Assembly: GCF_041435195.1 (NCBI RefSeq)
Contig: NZ_CP108106.1
Span: 1,612,001-1,676,000, forward strand
DNA: 64,000 nt
Direction: 5' to 3'
Origin: Streptomyces sp. NBC_00224
Lineage (GTDB): Bacteria; Actinomycetota; Actinomycetes; Streptomycetales; Streptomycetaceae
Of the stretch, positions 32,014-41,752 are shown one piece after another (within the stretch, counting starts at the first letter, position 1; each line of letters begins with the position of its first letter). Made by a program: the position numbers and the translations under genes. The notes below the pieces were generated by a model. It was not told where the DNA came from and did no database searches. It saw only the letters and a list, made by a program, of their open reading frames with translations.

Positions 32014-32700
32014 TCACGCCAGCCCTTCCAGCATGATCCGCTCGGTGGCGGTCAGATAGGCGTCCGCCGCCGCGTGTGCGGCCCGGCGGTCGCCCGTCGC
32101 CACCGCCTCGACGACCGGGGCGAGCCGCGCGTACGCCGCCTCCGGGTCGGTGAACGGCCCCACCAGCGCGGCCCCTACCGGAAGGTAGGCGTTGAAGAGG
32201 GTGTTGGTGAGGAGCGCATAGACCCGGTTGCCGGTGGCGCGGGCCAGCGCCCGGTGCACTTCGGCGTCGGCCAGCTGCACCGCGTCGCCGCCCTCCGACT
32301 CCCGTACGGTGTCGAGGAGTTGGCGCAGCTCGGCGACAGCCCGGTCGTCGGAGCGGGCCGCCGCACGTTCGGCGATCAGTGCGCCGATACTGCGGCGCAC
32401 CTCGAAGATCTCGCCGATCCAGGCCGGGCTGTGGCGCACCAGCATCGGCAGCAGGTCGGCGCCGCCCAGACGCGCGTAGTCGCGGACCCGGGTGCCGACG
32501 CCGTGGCGGGTCTCCAGGAGTCCCGCCTGGACCAGTCGGCCGAAGGCGTGCTTGAGGGTGGTGCGGGTGACGCCGTAGCCGTCGGCGAGGCTGCGTTCGG
32601 GCGGCAGGTAGCTGCCCGCCGGATGGCGGCCGGTGAGGATGTCCTCGCGCAGCCGGTTCTCCAGGACGTCGACGATGGTCTCGCGGGACAGCGCCTCCAC
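32014..32700 (-). CDS. GntR-family (FadR/FCD subgroup) transcriptional regulator
   Basis: A 228-residue protein. Winged helix at the N-terminus: LREDILTGRHPAGSYLPPERSLADGYGVTRTTLKHAFGRLVQAGLLETRHGVGTRV. The C-terminal all-helical FCD-like domain has spaced His residues (ADAEVHRALARATGN). Start GTG 32700 has GGGAGGGA upstream. It is divergent from mutA-mutB-meaB and a palindromic operator lies 52-76 bases upstream of its start, so it probably senses an acyl-CoA or organic acid and controls itself and perhaps the mutase operon. Confidence 0.88.
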   Translation of the reverse strand: MEALSRETIVDVLENRLREDILTGRHPAGSYLPPERSLADGYGVTRTTLKHAFGRLVQAGLLETRHGVGTRVRDYARLGGADLLPMLVRHSPAWIGEIFEVRRSIGALIAERAAARSDDRAVAELRQLLDTVRESEGGDAVQLADAEVHRALARATGNRVYALLTNTLFNAYLPVGAALVGPFTDPEAAYARLAPVVEAVATGDRRAAHAAADAYLTATERIMLEGLA

Positions 32701-32751
32701 GTGGTCCCTCCCCAGGGTGGTGCGGCAGGGTGGTGCCGAAGTTCGCGGTGC

Positions 32752-32776
32752 GGTTCAGTGGCTGAGCCACTGAACC
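32752..32776. promoter_or_regulatory. 25-bp near-perfect palindromic operator
   Basis: Arms GGTTCAGTGGCT (32752-32763) and AGCCACTGAACC (32765-32776) are exact complements around a single central G. Position and symmetry fit the binding site of the adjacent GntR regulator. Confidence 0.7.
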
Positions 32777-32810
32777 AGTGGCGTCGCGACACCGTCAAGA
32801 GACGTGCGAC

Positions 32811-32844
32811 GAGAGGGGTCGATACGTCCGGAGAGGTCGATACG
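32811..32844. repeat. Short direct repeat in the gntR-mutA intergenic region
   Basis: GAGAGGGGTCGATACG (32811-32826) and GAGAGGTCGATACG (32831-32844) are spaced 20 bases apart. A possible second regulatory site for the mutase operon. Confidence 0.4.
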
Positions 32845-32972
32845 GACCGTTGCGACCACGAACGCGCCCCCGTGTCCGCGCCGGATACGGCACCGTCCGT
32901 AAAGGATCAAGAGCGTTCCGGAGAGGGCAAGGTCACAGCCCTTCCCCCTGCTGCACCTTTGCGCCACTGCCC

Positions 32973-32978
32973 TAGCAT
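32973..32978 (+). promoter_or_regulatory. -10 element of a probable leaderless promoter for mutA
   Basis: TAGCAT ends exactly 6 bases before the mutA ATG (32985), the spacing expected if transcription starts at the A of ATG. Confidence 0.5.
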
Positions 32979-32984
32979 CTGAGC

Positions 32985-34835
32985 ATGACGGTCCTGCCTG
33001 ACGACGGGCTTTCGCTGGCCGCCGAGTTCCCTGATGCAACCCATGAGCAGTGGCAGCGCCTCGTGGAAGGCGTGCTGCGCAAATCGGGTAAAGATGTCTC
33101 GGGCACGGCTGCCGAGGAGGCACTGTCCACCCTGGTCGAGGACGGGCTCATCACCCGCCCCCTGTACACCGCGCGAGACTCCGCGCCCGATGCCGGTTAT
33201 CCGGGCTTTGCCCCCTTTGTCCGCGGAAGTCGGGCCGAGGGCAACGCGGCGGACGGCTGGGGCGTACGACAGCGCCACGCCGGAACCGACCCCGCCCGGG
33301 TCAACGAGGCCGTGCTGGCCGATCTTGAGAACGGCGTCACCTCGCTCTGGCTGGCCGTAGGCCGGGGCGGCGTGCCGGTCTACGGACTCGCCCGCGCCCT
33401 CGACGGCGTCTACCTCGACCTCGCACCCGTCGTCCTCGACGCGGGCGCCGAATTCGAGCCCGCCGCACGGGAGTTGCTCCGCCTGTACGAGGAGCGCGGC
33501 GTCCCCGCCGACTCCGCGCGCGGCGGCCTCGGCGCCGACCCGCTCGGCCACGAGGCCCGCACCGGCGAGGCGCTGGAGGTGGCTCCCGCGGCCGGGCTCG
33601 CCCGGCTCTGCGACGAGCGGTTCCCGCAGGTGCGCGCGCTCACCGTGGACGCGCTGCCGTACCACGAGGCCGGCGGCTCGGCCGCCGAGGAGCTCGGCGC
33701 GTCGCTGGCCACCGGTGTCGCCTATCTGCGCGCGCTCACCGAGGCGGGCCTGTCCGTCGAGGCCGCCTGCGCCCAGTTGGAGTTCCGCTACGCGGCGAGC
33801 GCCGACCAGTTCCTGACCATCGCCAAGCTGCGCGCCGCGCGGCGGCTGTGGGCGCGGGTCGCCGAGGCGAGCGGGGCCCCCGCCGCCGGGGCACAGCGCC
33901 AGCACGCGGTGACCTCGCCGGTGATGATGACCCGCCGCGACCCGTGGGTGAACATGCTGCGCACCACCGTGGCCTGTGTGGGTGCGGGCGTCGGCGGCGC
34001 GGACGCCGTCACCGTGCTGCCCTTCGACCACTCGCTCGGCCTGCCGGACGGCTTCGCGCGCCGCATCGCGCGCAACACCTCCTCGATCCTCCTGGAGGAG
34101 TCGCACCTGGCCCGGGTGATCGACCCGGCCGGCGGCTCCTGGTACGTGGAGCGGCTCACCGACGAACTCGCCCACAGCGCCTGGGAGTTCTTCCAGGTGA
34201 TCGAGCGCGCGGGCGGCCAGGCCGCCGCGCTGCGCTCCGGGCTGATCCGCGAGCGGCTCGCCGCGACCTGGGCGGAGCGCGGCGCGAAGCTGGCGCGCAG
34301 GCGCGAACCGGTCACCGGCGTCAGCGAGTTCCCGCACCTCGCCGAGCGCGCCGTCGAGCGCGAGGCGGCCCCCGCCGAGCCCTCGGGCGGACTGCCGAAG
34401 GTGCGCCGCGACGAGGCGTTCGAGGAGCTGCGCGCCCGCTCGGACGCCCACCTGGCCGCGACCGGGACCCGCCCGCGGGTCTTCCTCGCCGCGCTCGGCC
34501 CGGCCGCCGCGCACACGGGCCGGGCGACCTTCGCCTCCAACCTGTTCCAGGCGGGCGGCATCGAGCCGGTGCACGACCCGGTGTCGGTGGACGCGGCCAC
34601 GGCCGCCGAGGCGTTCGCCGCCAGCGGCGCCACCGTCGCGTGCCTGTGCTCCAGCGACGCGCTCTACGCCGAGCAGGCCGAGGCGGTCGCCGCGGCCCTC
34701 AGGTCGGCCGGCGCGACGCATGTCTACCTCGCCGGCCGCGGCGAGTTCACCGGTGTCGACAGTTACGTCTTCGCCGGCTGCGACGCGGTGGCCGTGCTCT
34801 CCTCCGCCCTCGACCGCATGGGAGCGGCATCATGA
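32985..34835 (+). CDS. mutA: Methylmalonyl-CoA mutase, small (beta) subunit
   Basis: A 616-residue TIM-barrel subunit that pairs with MutB. It shows the mutase barrel ([48 protein letters not shown]) and a C-terminal flavodoxin-like domain ([30 protein letters not shown]) that lacks the cobalamin-binding DxHxxG motif, as is normal for this non-catalytic subunit. The heterodimer interconverts (R)-methylmalonyl-CoA and succinyl-CoA. Its stop overlaps the mutB start (ATGA). Confidence 0.95.
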   Translation: MTVLPDDGLSLAAEFPDATHEQWQRLVEGVLRKSGKDVSGTAAEEALSTLVEDGLITRPLYTARDSAPDAGYPGFAPFVRGSRAEGNAADGWGVRQRHAGTDPARVNEAVLADLENGVTSLWLAVGRGGVPVYGLARALDGVYLDLAPVVLDAGAEFEPAARELLRLYEERGVPADSARGGLGADPLGHEARTGEALEVAPAAGLARLCDERFPQVRALTVDALPYHEAGGSAAEELGASLATGVAYLRALTEAGLSVEAACAQLEFRYAASADQFLTIAKLRAARRLWARVAEASGAPAAGAQRQHAVTSPVMMTRRDPWVNMLRTTVACVGAGVGGADAVTVLPFDHSLGLPDGFARRIARNTSSILLEESHLARVIDPAGGSWYVERLTDELAHSAWEFFQVIERAGGQAAALRSGLIRERLAATWAERGAKLARRREPVTGVSEFPHLAERAVEREAAPAEPSGGLPKVRRDEAFEELRARSDAHLAATGTRPRVFLAALGPAAAHTGRATFASNLFQAGGIEPVHDPVSVDAATAAEAFAASGATVACLCSSDALYAEQAEAVAAALRSAGATHVYLAGRGEFTGVDSYVFAGCDAVAVLSSALDRMGAAS

Positions 34836-37021
34836 CGATCCCCGACTTCTCGGAGCTGCCGCTGGCTCCGGGCGCCGGCGCCGACGGCTCCGAAGACCAG
34901 TGGCGCACCGCCGTGAAGGAGTCCACCGGGAAGGCCGACGGCGATCTGCTGTGGGAGACCCCGGAGGGCATCGCGGTCAAGCCGCTCTACACCGCGCGCG
35001 ACCTGGAGGGCCTGGACTTCCTCGGTACGTACCCGGGCGTGGCGCCGTATCTGCGCGGCCCGTACCCGACGATGTACGTCAACCAGCCCTGGACGATCCG
35101 GCAGTACGCCGGGTTCTCCACGGCCGAGGAGTCCAACGCGTTCTACCGGCGCAACCTCGCCGCCGGGCAGAAGGGCCTGTCGGTCGCCTTCGACCTGCCG
35201 ACCCACCGCGGCTACGACAGCGACCACCCGCGGGTCACCGGTGACGTCGGCATGGCGGGCGTGGCCATCGACTCGATCTACGACATGCGCCAGCTCTTCG
35301 ACGGCATCCCGCTGGACAAGATGACGGTGTCGATGACGATGAACGGCGCGGTGCTGCCGGTCCTCGCGCTCTACATCGTGGCGGCGGAGGAGCAGGGCGT
35401 ACCGCCCGAGAAGCTGGCCGGGACCATCCAGAACGACATCCTCAAGGAGTTCATGGTCCGCAACACCTACATCTACCCGCCCAAGCCCTCGATGCGGATC
35501 ATCTCCGACATCTTCGCGTACACCTCGCAGAAGATGCCGCGCTACAACTCGATCTCCATCTCCGGCTACCACATCCAGGAAGCGGGTGCGACGGCCGACC
35601 TGGAGCTGGCGTACACGCTCGCGGACGGTGTGGAGTATCTGCGGGCCGGAATCGACGTGGGCCTGGACGTCGACGCGTTCGCGCCCAGACTCTCCTTCTT
35701 CTGGGCGATCGGCATGAACTTCTTCATGGAGATCGCGAAGATGCGGGCGGCCCGGCTGCTGTGGGCGCGCCTGGTCAAGCAGTTCGACCCGAAGAACGCC
35801 AAGTCCCTCTCGCTGCGCACCCATTCGCAGACCTCGGGCTGGTCGCTGACCGCGCAGGACGTGTTCAACAACGTCACCCGCACCTGTGTGGAGGCGATGG
35901 CCGCGACCCAGGGCCACACCCAGTCGCTGCACACCAACGCCCTGGACGAGGCGCTGGCCCTGCCGACCGACTTCTCGGCCCGCATCGCCCGCAACACCCA
36001 GCTGCTCATCCAGCAGGAGTCGGGCACCTGCCGGGTCATCGACCCCTGGGGCGGCAGCGCGTACGTGGAGAAGCTCACCTACGACCTGGCGCGGCGGGCC
36101 TGGCAGCACATCGAGGAGGTCGAGGCGGCCGGCGGCATGGCGCAGGCCATCGACGCGGGCATCCCCAAACTGCGCGTCGAGGAGGCGGCCGCCCGCACCC
36201 AGGCGCGCATCGACTCCGGGCGCCAGCCGGTGATCGGCGTCAACATGTACCGCGTCGAGAGCGACGAGCAGATCGACGTCCTCAAGGTCGACAACTCCTC
36301 GGTGCGCACCCAGCAGATCGCCAAGCTGCGGCGGCTGCGCGAGGAGCGCGACGAGGCGGTCTGCCAGGACGCCCTGCGCGCGCTGACGAACGCCGCCGCC
36401 TCCGGCAGCGGCAACCTCCTTGAGCTGGCCGTGAACGCGGCCCGCGCCATGTCGACGGTCGGCGAGATCTCGGACGCCCTGGAGAAGGTGTACGGACGCC
36501 ACGCGGCGCAGACCCGTACGATCTCCGGCGTGTACCGCAACGAGGCAGGCGAGTCCCCCTCCGTGGAGCGCACCCGCGCGCTCGTGGACCGCTTCGACGA
36601 GGCGGAGGGCCGCCGTCCGCGCATCCTGGTCGCCAAGATGGGGCAGGACGGGCACGACCGGGGCCAGAAGGTGATCGCCACCGCCTTCGCCGACCTCGGC
36701 TTCGACGTCGACGTCGGCCCGCTGTTCCAGACGCCGGGCGAGGTGGCCCGGCAGGCGGTCGAGGCGGACGTGCACATCGTCGGTGTGTCGTCGCTGGCCG
36801 CCGGCCATCTCACCCTGGTACCGGCGCTGCGCGAGGAGCTGGCCGCCGAGGGCCGGGAGGACATCATGGTCGTCGTCGGCGGTGTCATCCCGCCGCAGGA
36901 CGTCCCGACTCTCCTGGAGATGGGCGCCGCGGCGGTCTTCCCACCGGGGACGGTCATCCCGGACGCGGCGTACGACCTGGTGACGCGGCTCGGCGCGGCG
37001 CTGGGCCACGACGAGCTGTAG
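34832..37021 (+). CDS. mutB: Methylmalonyl-CoA mutase, large catalytic (alpha) subunit
   Basis: A 729-residue adenosylcobalamin enzyme. The substrate barrel contains [44 protein letters not shown] and [15 protein letters not shown]. The C-terminal B12 domain has DGHDRGQ with cobalt ligand His608, then GGVIPPQD. It carries out the radical carbon-skeleton rearrangement to succinyl-CoA, the exit of propionyl-CoA from odd-chain, sterol and branched-chain breakdown, and in reverse supplies methylmalonyl-CoA for polyketides. Coupled to mutA by ATGA. Confidence 0.97.
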   Translation: MTIPDFSELPLAPGAGADGSEDQWRTAVKESTGKADGDLLWETPEGIAVKPLYTARDLEGLDFLGTYPGVAPYLRGPYPTMYVNQPWTIRQYAGFSTAEESNAFYRRNLAAGQKGLSVAFDLPTHRGYDSDHPRVTGDVGMAGVAIDSIYDMRQLFDGIPLDKMTVSMTMNGAVLPVLALYIVAAEEQGVPPEKLAGTIQNDILKEFMVRNTYIYPPKPSMRIISDIFAYTSQKMPRYNSISISGYHIQEAGATADLELAYTLADGVEYLRAGIDVGLDVDAFAPRLSFFWAIGMNFFMEIAKMRAARLLWARLVKQFDPKNAKSLSLRTHSQTSGWSLTAQDVFNNVTRTCVEAMAATQGHTQSLHTNALDEALALPTDFSARIARNTQLLIQQESGTCRVIDPWGGSAYVEKLTYDLARRAWQHIEEVEAAGGMAQAIDAGIPKLRVEEAAARTQARIDSGRQPVIGVNMYRVESDEQIDVLKVDNSSVRTQQIAKLRRLREERDEAVCQDALRALTNAAASGSGNLLELAVNAARAMSTVGEISDALEKVYGRHAAQTRTISGVYRNEAGESPSVERTRALVDRFDEAEGRRPRILVAKMGQDGHDRGQKVIATAFADLGFDVDVGPLFQTPGEVARQAVEADVHIVGVSSLAAGHLTLVPALREELAAEGREDIMVVVGGVIPPQDVPTLLEMGAAAVFPPGTVIPDAAYDLVTRLGAALGHDEL

Positions 37022-37027
37022 CCGCCC

Positions 37028-38029
37028 GTGCGCATCGATCTCGACAGCTATGTCAAGGGCGTGCTCGACGGGAAGCGGGCGTTCGTCGCCCGGGCGATCA
37101 CCCTCGTCGAGTCCACCCGCCCCGACCACCGCACGCTCGCCCAGCAGCTCCTCACCGAGCTGCTGCCGCACACCGGCAACGCCCGGCGGATCGGCATCAG
37201 CGGGGTGCCGGGGGTGGGCAAGTCCACCTTCATCGACGCCTTCGGCACGATGCTGACGGGGCTCGGCCACCGGGTGGCGGTGCTCGCCGTCGACCCGTCG
37301 TCCACCCGTACCGGCGGCTCCATCCTCGGCGACAAGACGCGGATGGAGCGGCTCGCGGTGGACCCGGCGGCGTTCGTGCGGCCCTCGCCGAGCGCGGGCA
37401 CCCTGGGCGGCGTCGCCAAGGCGACCCGCGAGTCCATGGTGGTGATGGAGGCGGCGGGCTACGACGTCGTCCTGGTGGAGACCGTCGGCGTCGGCCAGTC
37501 CGAGACGACGGTCGCCGACATGGTCGACTCGTTCCTGCTGCTCACCCTCGCGCGTACGGGCGACCAGCTCCAGGGCATCAAGAAGGGCGTCCTGGAACTG
37601 GCGGACGTGATCGCCGTGAACAAGGCGGACGGGCCGCACGAGCGCGACGCCAAGTCGGCGGCACGCGAACTGGCGGGCGCGCTGCGCCTGATGCATCCGG
37701 TCGACGCGGCCTGGACACCTCCGGTGTTGTGCTGCAGCGCCCGCGAGTCGAGCGGCCTGGACACCGTCTGGGAGCGGATCGACCAGCACCGCACGCTCCT
37801 CGACTCCACGGGGCGCCTTGCCGCCAAGCGGCGTGACCAGCAGGTGGACTGGACGTGGACGATGGTCCAGGACGAGCTGCTGGACCGGCTGCGCGCGCAT
37901 CCGGGCGTACGGGACCTGGCCCCGGCGCTTGAGCGGCGCGTCCGCGACGGCGAGTTGACGCCGACGCTGGCGGCGGAGCGGATCCTGAGCGCGTTCCAGG
38001 GGGCGCCGGGGGCGCCCGAGGACGCGTGA
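37028..38029 (+). CDS. meaB: MeaB/ArgK-family GTPase, mutase chaperone
   Basis: A 333-residue G3E GTPase: P-loop GVPGVGKST (residues 59-67), [30 protein letters not shown] (switch region) and VNKAD. MeaB protects and reloads methylmalonyl-CoA mutase with intact adenosylcobalamin. GTG 37028 is 6 bases after the mutB stop, so it is the third gene of the mutase operon. Followed by a strong terminator. Confidence 0.95.
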   Translation: MRIDLDSYVKGVLDGKRAFVARAITLVESTRPDHRTLAQQLLTELLPHTGNARRIGISGVPGVGKSTFIDAFGTMLTGLGHRVAVLAVDPSSTRTGGSILGDKTRMERLAVDPAAFVRPSPSAGTLGGVAKATRESMVVMEAAGYDVVLVETVGVGQSETTVADMVDSFLLLTLARTGDQLQGIKKGVLELADVIAVNKADGPHERDAKSAARELAGALRLMHPVDAAWTPPVLCCSARESSGLDTVWERIDQHRTLLDSTGRLAAKRRDQQVDWTWTMVQDELLDRLRAHPGVRDLAPALERRVRDGELTPTLAAERILSAFQGAPGAPEDA

Positions 38030-38045
38030 CCGTACGCCCGTGACG

Positions 38046-38079
38046 GGAAGGCCCGGACCGCACACGGTCCGGGCCTTCC
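38046..38079. terminator. 15-bp perfect hairpin, bidirectional
   Basis: GGAAGGCCCGGACCG (38046-38060), loop CACA, complement (38065-38079), between the convergent meaB and ECF sigma genes. Confidence 0.8.
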
Positions 38080-38086
38080 GTGTCGC

Positions 38087-38692
38087 TCAGGCCGGGACGG
38101 CCGCGAGCTCGGCGCCCTCGGCGGCGTGCAGCCGCTCGATCAGCGCCTGGCGGGCCCGGGCCACCCGGGAGCGCACGGTCCCCACGGGGCAGTTGCTGAC
38201 GTGGGCCGCGTCCGCGTAGGGCAGTCCGAGGAGCTGGGTGAGGACGAAGGCCTCCCGGCGTTCGTCCGGGAGCGCCGCGAGCAGGTCGGCGAGGGCCACC
38301 CCGTCGTCGAAGCCGGGCAGCCCCCGGGGCTGGGCCCGCTCGGCGGCCGACTGCCAGTCGTCGGTGTCGGACACCCGCGGCCGTGCGGCGGTGTACCGCA
38401 GGTTGTCGATCACCGCGCGGCGGGCGATCGAGAGCAGCCAGGTGCGGGCGGAGGAGCGGCCTTCGAAGCGGTGCAGGCTGCCGAGGGCCCGCAGGAAGGT
38501 GTCCTGGGTCAGATCGTCGGCGGCCTGCGGGTCGGCGCCGAGGTAGGTGACGTAACGGCGTACGTCACGGTGGAGCGCGCGGACGAAGTGCTCGACGGCT
38601 TCGGGGTCGCCGGTGCGGGCGGCGAGCGCCCAGGCCGTTATCGCCTGGTCCGTCGACTCGTCGCGCGAGCGGGGCAGGGCAGGAGTGATCAC
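38087..38692 (-). CDS. ECF-type RNA polymerase sigma factor
   Basis: A 201-residue sigma-70 family protein with only regions 2 and 4. Region 2: FVRALHRDVRRYVTYLGADPQAADDLTQDTFLRALGSLHRFEGRSSARTWLLSIARRAVIDNLR (core and -10 binding). Region 4: ALPDERREAFVLTQLLGLPYADAAHVSNCPVGTVRSRVARARQAL (-35 binding). GTG 38692 has AAGGA upstream; the open frame above it is arginine/proline-rich noise. The next gene on the strand upstream is a Met-rich membrane protein that may be its signal sensor or partner. Confidence 0.92.
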   Translation of the reverse strand: MITPALPRSRDESTDQAITAWALAARTGDPEAVEHFVRALHRDVRRYVTYLGADPQAADDLTQDTFLRALGSLHRFEGRSSARTWLLSIARRAVIDNLRYTAARPRVSDTDDWQSAAERAQPRGLPGFDDGVALADLLAALPDERREAFVLTQLLGLPYADAAHVSNCPVGTVRSRVARARQALIERLHAAEGAELAAVPA

Positions 38693-38835
38693 CTGATGTC
38701 CTTCTCGGGAATCCGGGATCCGGACCGGCCCGCGAGGCGGGGGTCCGGTGAAGGGGTACGGCGGCACGAAGGCGTGCGGCCGATGCCCGGGGCGCCGGAG
38801 AGGACTCCGGGGGCGCCGCGGGGAACCGGCTGTCG

Positions 38836-39471
38836 TCAGATGACAGCGGTCCCGGCGGGCGGGCCCCGTGAGGTGATCGCGTGGACGAGGAAGAGCTGCC
38901 GGGGCGCGCGGACCGTACGGTCCCGGCGGGCGCGCGGGCGCGGGGGCCGCGGCGGCGCGGCCGACAGCGGGGTCGGCCGCAGCGGGGCGAAGAGCCACCC
39001 GGCGAAGGCCCGCAGGATCCGGAAGGCCGCACGCTCACCGTGCGCCAGCCACAGGCCGCACAGCAGCGCGGCGAGGAGGTGGGCGGCGAGCATGCCGGTG
39101 GAGGACATCCCCAGGGGCATACCAGCCATGTCGTGGTCCATGGAGCCCATGTGGCTCATATGCCCCATGGACGTCCCGCTCATCGGCATGTCCATGGGCG
39201 ACATGGCGGGGCGCGCGGTGGCCTGGGCCCACGAGAACATCTCGTGCAGCACCGCCTGCGCCCCCACGGCGACGGCCACGACCGGCCCGAACCCGCGCTC
39301 GCGCCCTGCCAGCGCCCACGCCGTGGCGCCGGTCGCGACGAAGCCGCAGCCCAGGGCCCACCAGGGCACCGGAGCCCCCGACATGAGGGCGTGCCCGAGC
39401 GCGGTGAGCAGCACACAGAGGGCCGCGAACATCGCGGCCCGCACAGTGCGGCAAGAGTCTCCGGCAGTCAT
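38836..39471 (-). CDS. Met/His-rich integral membrane protein (DUF5134-like), putative copper sensor or handler
   Basis: A 211-residue protein with about four membrane helices (residues about 12-30, 35-55, 62-80, 125-145). Between helices 3 and 4 is a loop dense in Met and His (MSPMDMPMSGTSMGHMSHMG then SMDHDMAGMPLGM), the composition used by proteins that bind Cu(I). The C-terminal tail is basic and proline-rich, probably cytoplasmic. It lies upstream of the ECF sigma gene on the same strand. Role inferred: copper handling or signalling to the sigma factor. Confidence 0.65.
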   Translation of the reverse strand: MTAGDSCRTVRAAMFAALCVLLTALGHALMSGAPVPWWALGCGFVATGATAWALAGRERGFGPVVAVAVGAQAVLHEMFSWAQATARPAMSPMDMPMSGTSMGHMSHMGSMDHDMAGMPLGMSSTGMLAAHLLAALLCGLWLAHGERAAFRILRAFAGWLFAPLRPTPLSAAPPRPPRPRARRDRTVRAPRQLFLVHAITSRGPPAGTAVI

Positions 39472-39627
39472 GGCGCGCTCATCCTCGCATCCGCACCAGG
39501 CGTTTCACCGGCGGGTTCGCACATTGATCCGCCGATTCCGCCCTGAAAACATGCGTGATCCAGGCCACACCAACTCGCCGGAACCCGGCGCCGGTTCGCG
39601 CCGACTAATGGGGGGAGCCCAGGGGCG

Positions 39628-40107
39628 TCAGCCCGGCCTGTGGCCGTGCGGGATGAGGCGGCCCATCGCCCGCCGGGCGGCGGGGACCAGGCCGTGGGGG
39701 GTGGCCACGGGCGCCGCCCCGACCCCGATCGTGGCGCGCGGTGAGGGCGCGGCCGAGCCGTACCACTCGCACGGCGGGCCCGGGTGGCGCTGACGGATGT
39801 CGCCGTGCGCCTTCAGCGCCACGCTGATCAGACTGAGCAGCAGCTCGACGTCCGCGTCGCAGTCGAGGAGCACGGTGAGCCAGGCGGATCCGGGTGTCAC
39901 CCGGATCGCGCTGCTGCGCCGGAGCTCGGGCAGCAGCCGCTCTATCGCCGTGTGGGTGAGATGCAGATCTGCGGCGTAGTCGGAGTGGAAGTGCACCACC
40001 TCGTACTCCGTCGTGCGGAAGGCTTGCCCAACGGCGCACCGGGGCGGGCCACTTACCAGATTCGGCCATGTCTCCAACTGAGCCATAGCGCGATGGGCCG
40101 CGGTCAT
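39628..40107 (-). CDS. Luciferase-domain (DUF5519-like) small protein
   Basis: A 159-residue protein with the pattern AMAQLETWPNL, EYEVVHFHSDYAADLHLTHTAIERLLPELRRSSAIRVTPGSAWLTVLLD. I recall this from small Streptomyces proteins annotated as luciferase-like/DUF5519; their activity is unknown and nothing here shows light-emitting chemistry. ATG 40107 has GAGG 8 bases upstream and is preferred to the in-frame GTG at 40125. Confidence 0.6.
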   Translation of the reverse strand: MTAAHRAMAQLETWPNLVSGPPRCAVGQAFRTTEYEVVHFHSDYAADLHLTHTAIERLLPELRRSSAIRVTPGSAWLTVLLDCDADVELLLSLISVALKAHGDIRQRHPGPPCEWYGSAAPSPRATIGVGAAPVATPHGLVPAARRAMGRLIPHGHRPG

Positions 40108-40203
40108 AACCCCATCCTCGCGCACGATTCACCCGCAGGACACCCCCATCACCGTTCTCCCGGGCCGCTTGACCAATCCGTGCCCGAACCGCGATGGCCG
40201 GAT

Positions 40204-41448
40204 TCAGTCCAGGGTGACCGGACCGTCGCCGGTGCTGGCCTGCGAGGTGCCCTCGGACGGCCCTTCTCCCTCTCCCCGCGCGGGCTTCCCGGACGCACCG
40301 AGGTAACTCTGCAGCTCCAGAACACCGCTCCCCTTGACGGAGCCGTCGCGCCGGTCCTGGCCCTGGCCGGATCCGCTCAGGTTCTGCCGTACGGAGTCGA
40401 GGATCGTCAGGCCCTGGCCGACCAGGCCCGCCGCGATCTCGCCCAGACCGTCGGCCCCGTTGAGCACGTTGACGTTGGCGCCCGCGAGACCGCCCGCCGC
40501 CTCCTTGACGATCTGCGGCAGCTGGTCGATCAGCATCCGGTCGAGCGCGACCCGGTCGTACGAGGCGGCCGCCTCGGCCTGGATCTTCATCCGCTCGGCC
40601 TCGGCCACGGCCAGCACCCTGATCCGCTCGGCCTCCGCCTCGGCGGGCTTGACGATCTCGGCCACCAGCTGCTGCTGGCGCAGCTTCGCCTGGCGCAGCG
40701 CCAGTTCGGTCTGGGCCGCGAGGACCTCCTGCTGGGCGTGGGCCTGGGCGAGCGGGCCGGCCTGGGCGGCCTTGGCCTGGGCGCGGTCGACCTCGGCCGA
40801 GTACTCGGCCTTGACGACGGCGGTCTGGCGGGCGTATTCGGCCTGGTTGCGCGCGGCCACCTGCTCGGCCTCGACCGAGGCCTGGGTGGCCTGCGCCTGG
40901 GCGATCTGCGCCTGGCGCTGGATGGCCGCCTTGTGCGGGGCCGACATCGCCTCGATGTAGCCGGTGTCGCCGTCGTCGATCGACTGGATCTGGAGCGAGT
41001 CGACGGTCAGGCCGATCTTCGCCATCTCCGACTTCGAGGTGTCCAGGACCTCGGCGGCCAGCTTCTGGCGCTCGGTCACGATCTCCTCGACGGTCATCGA
41101 GCCGATGATCGCCCGCAGATGACCGGCGAAGATCCGGCCGGTGAGCACCGACATCTGGTCCTGGTCGGAGAGGAAGCGCTGACCGGCGTTGACGATGCTC
41201 TCGTGATCGTTGCCGACCTTGAAGGCGATGACGGCCCGTACGGTGAGCGCGATGCCCTGCTTGGTCACACAGGTCTCGGTGACCTCGGCCTCGCACATCG
41301 CGAGGGTGAGGAACCGGGTCTTGCGGAAGACGGGGAGCACGAACTTGCCGTGCCCGGTCACCACCCGGAACGGCGCTCCCCCGAGGCCTCGTCTGCCGCC
41401 CGAGATGAGCATCGCCTCATCCGGGGCGGGCACGCGGTAACCGAACAT
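40204..41448 (-). CDS. Flotillin-like SPFH-domain protein
   Basis: A 414-residue protein. SPFH domain about 10-190 (MFGYRVPAPDEAMLISGG, LTVRAVIAFKVGNDHESIVNAGQRFL, TVEEIVTERQKLAAEVLDTSKSEMAKIGLTVDSLQIQSIDD). Then a long Ala/Gln/Glu coiled coil (about 190-330, repeated AEAERIR/AEAERMK motifs) and a glycine-rich tail. Flotillins scaffold membrane microdomains. No N-terminal membrane helix is evident. It follows the NfeD-like gene by about 60 bases, and flotillin/NfeD pairs are a standard unit. Confidence 0.88.
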   Translation of the reverse strand: MFGYRVPAPDEAMLISGGRRGLGGAPFRVVTGHGKFVLPVFRKTRFLTLAMCEAEVTETCVTKQGIALTVRAVIAFKVGNDHESIVNAGQRFLSDQDQMSVLTGRIFAGHLRAIIGSMTVEEIVTERQKLAAEVLDTSKSEMAKIGLTVDSLQIQSIDDGDTGYIEAMSAPHKAAIQRQAQIAQAQATQASVEAEQVAARNQAEYARQTAVVKAEYSAEVDRAQAKAAQAGPLAQAHAQQEVLAAQTELALRQAKLRQQQLVAEIVKPAEAEAERIRVLAVAEAERMKIQAEAAASYDRVALDRMLIDQLPQIVKEAAGGLAGANVNVLNGADGLGEIAAGLVGQGLTILDSVRQNLSGSGQGQDRRDGSVKGSGVLELQSYLGASGKPARGEGEGPSEGTSQASTGDGPVTLD

Positions 41449-41509
41449 CTGGGTCTCCCTTGTCTGTTGCCTGATGTGCTGATGAGCGGTCCCGAGGGGC
41501 CGGGCGGAC

Positions 41510-41752
41510 TCAGCCGGTGCCGAGGCCCAGTTCGTCCAGCGGGTCGCCCCACTCGATGACGTCGACCTGACGCGTGCCCCGGGACTCCACGACGAGGACC
41601 CTCGCCCCGCGCGGCAGCGGCTCCTCGGACCAGGCGAGGAACGTCTCCGAGCCACCCCGGACCCGTACCAGGACCTCGCCGGGGCCGCCGGAACCACGGG
41701 TGTCGATCAGCACTTCGCCGGTGCAGCCGATCACGGCATCGTCCTGCTCCAT
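41510..41752 (-). CDS. NfeD-like soluble OB-fold protein
   Basis: An 80-residue protein: DAVIGCTGEVLIDTRGSGGPGEVLVRVRGGSETFLAWSEEPLPRGARVLVVESRGTRQVDVIEW. This is the small C-terminal OB-fold of NfeD proteins without their membrane helices or protease part. NfeD OB domains work with flotillin/stomatin partners, and the flotillin-like gene is the next gene downstream. The start at 41752 fits the end of the recognisable domain but has only a weak ribosome site. Confidence 0.7.
   Translation of the reverse strand: MEQDDAVIGCTGEVLIDTRGSGGPGEVLVRVRGGSETFLAWSEEPLPRGARVLVVESRGTRQVDVIEWGDPLDELGLGTG

Noticed and set aside
34763..38065. A 1100-codon open frame on the minus strand across mutB and meaB
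   Set aside because: Antisense to two unmistakable genes; low-complexity translation.
38693..38998. N-terminal extension of the ECF sigma factor
   Set aside because: About 100 extra residues of Pro/Arg-rich sequence with no sigma homology; GTG 38692 has AAGGA at proper spacing.
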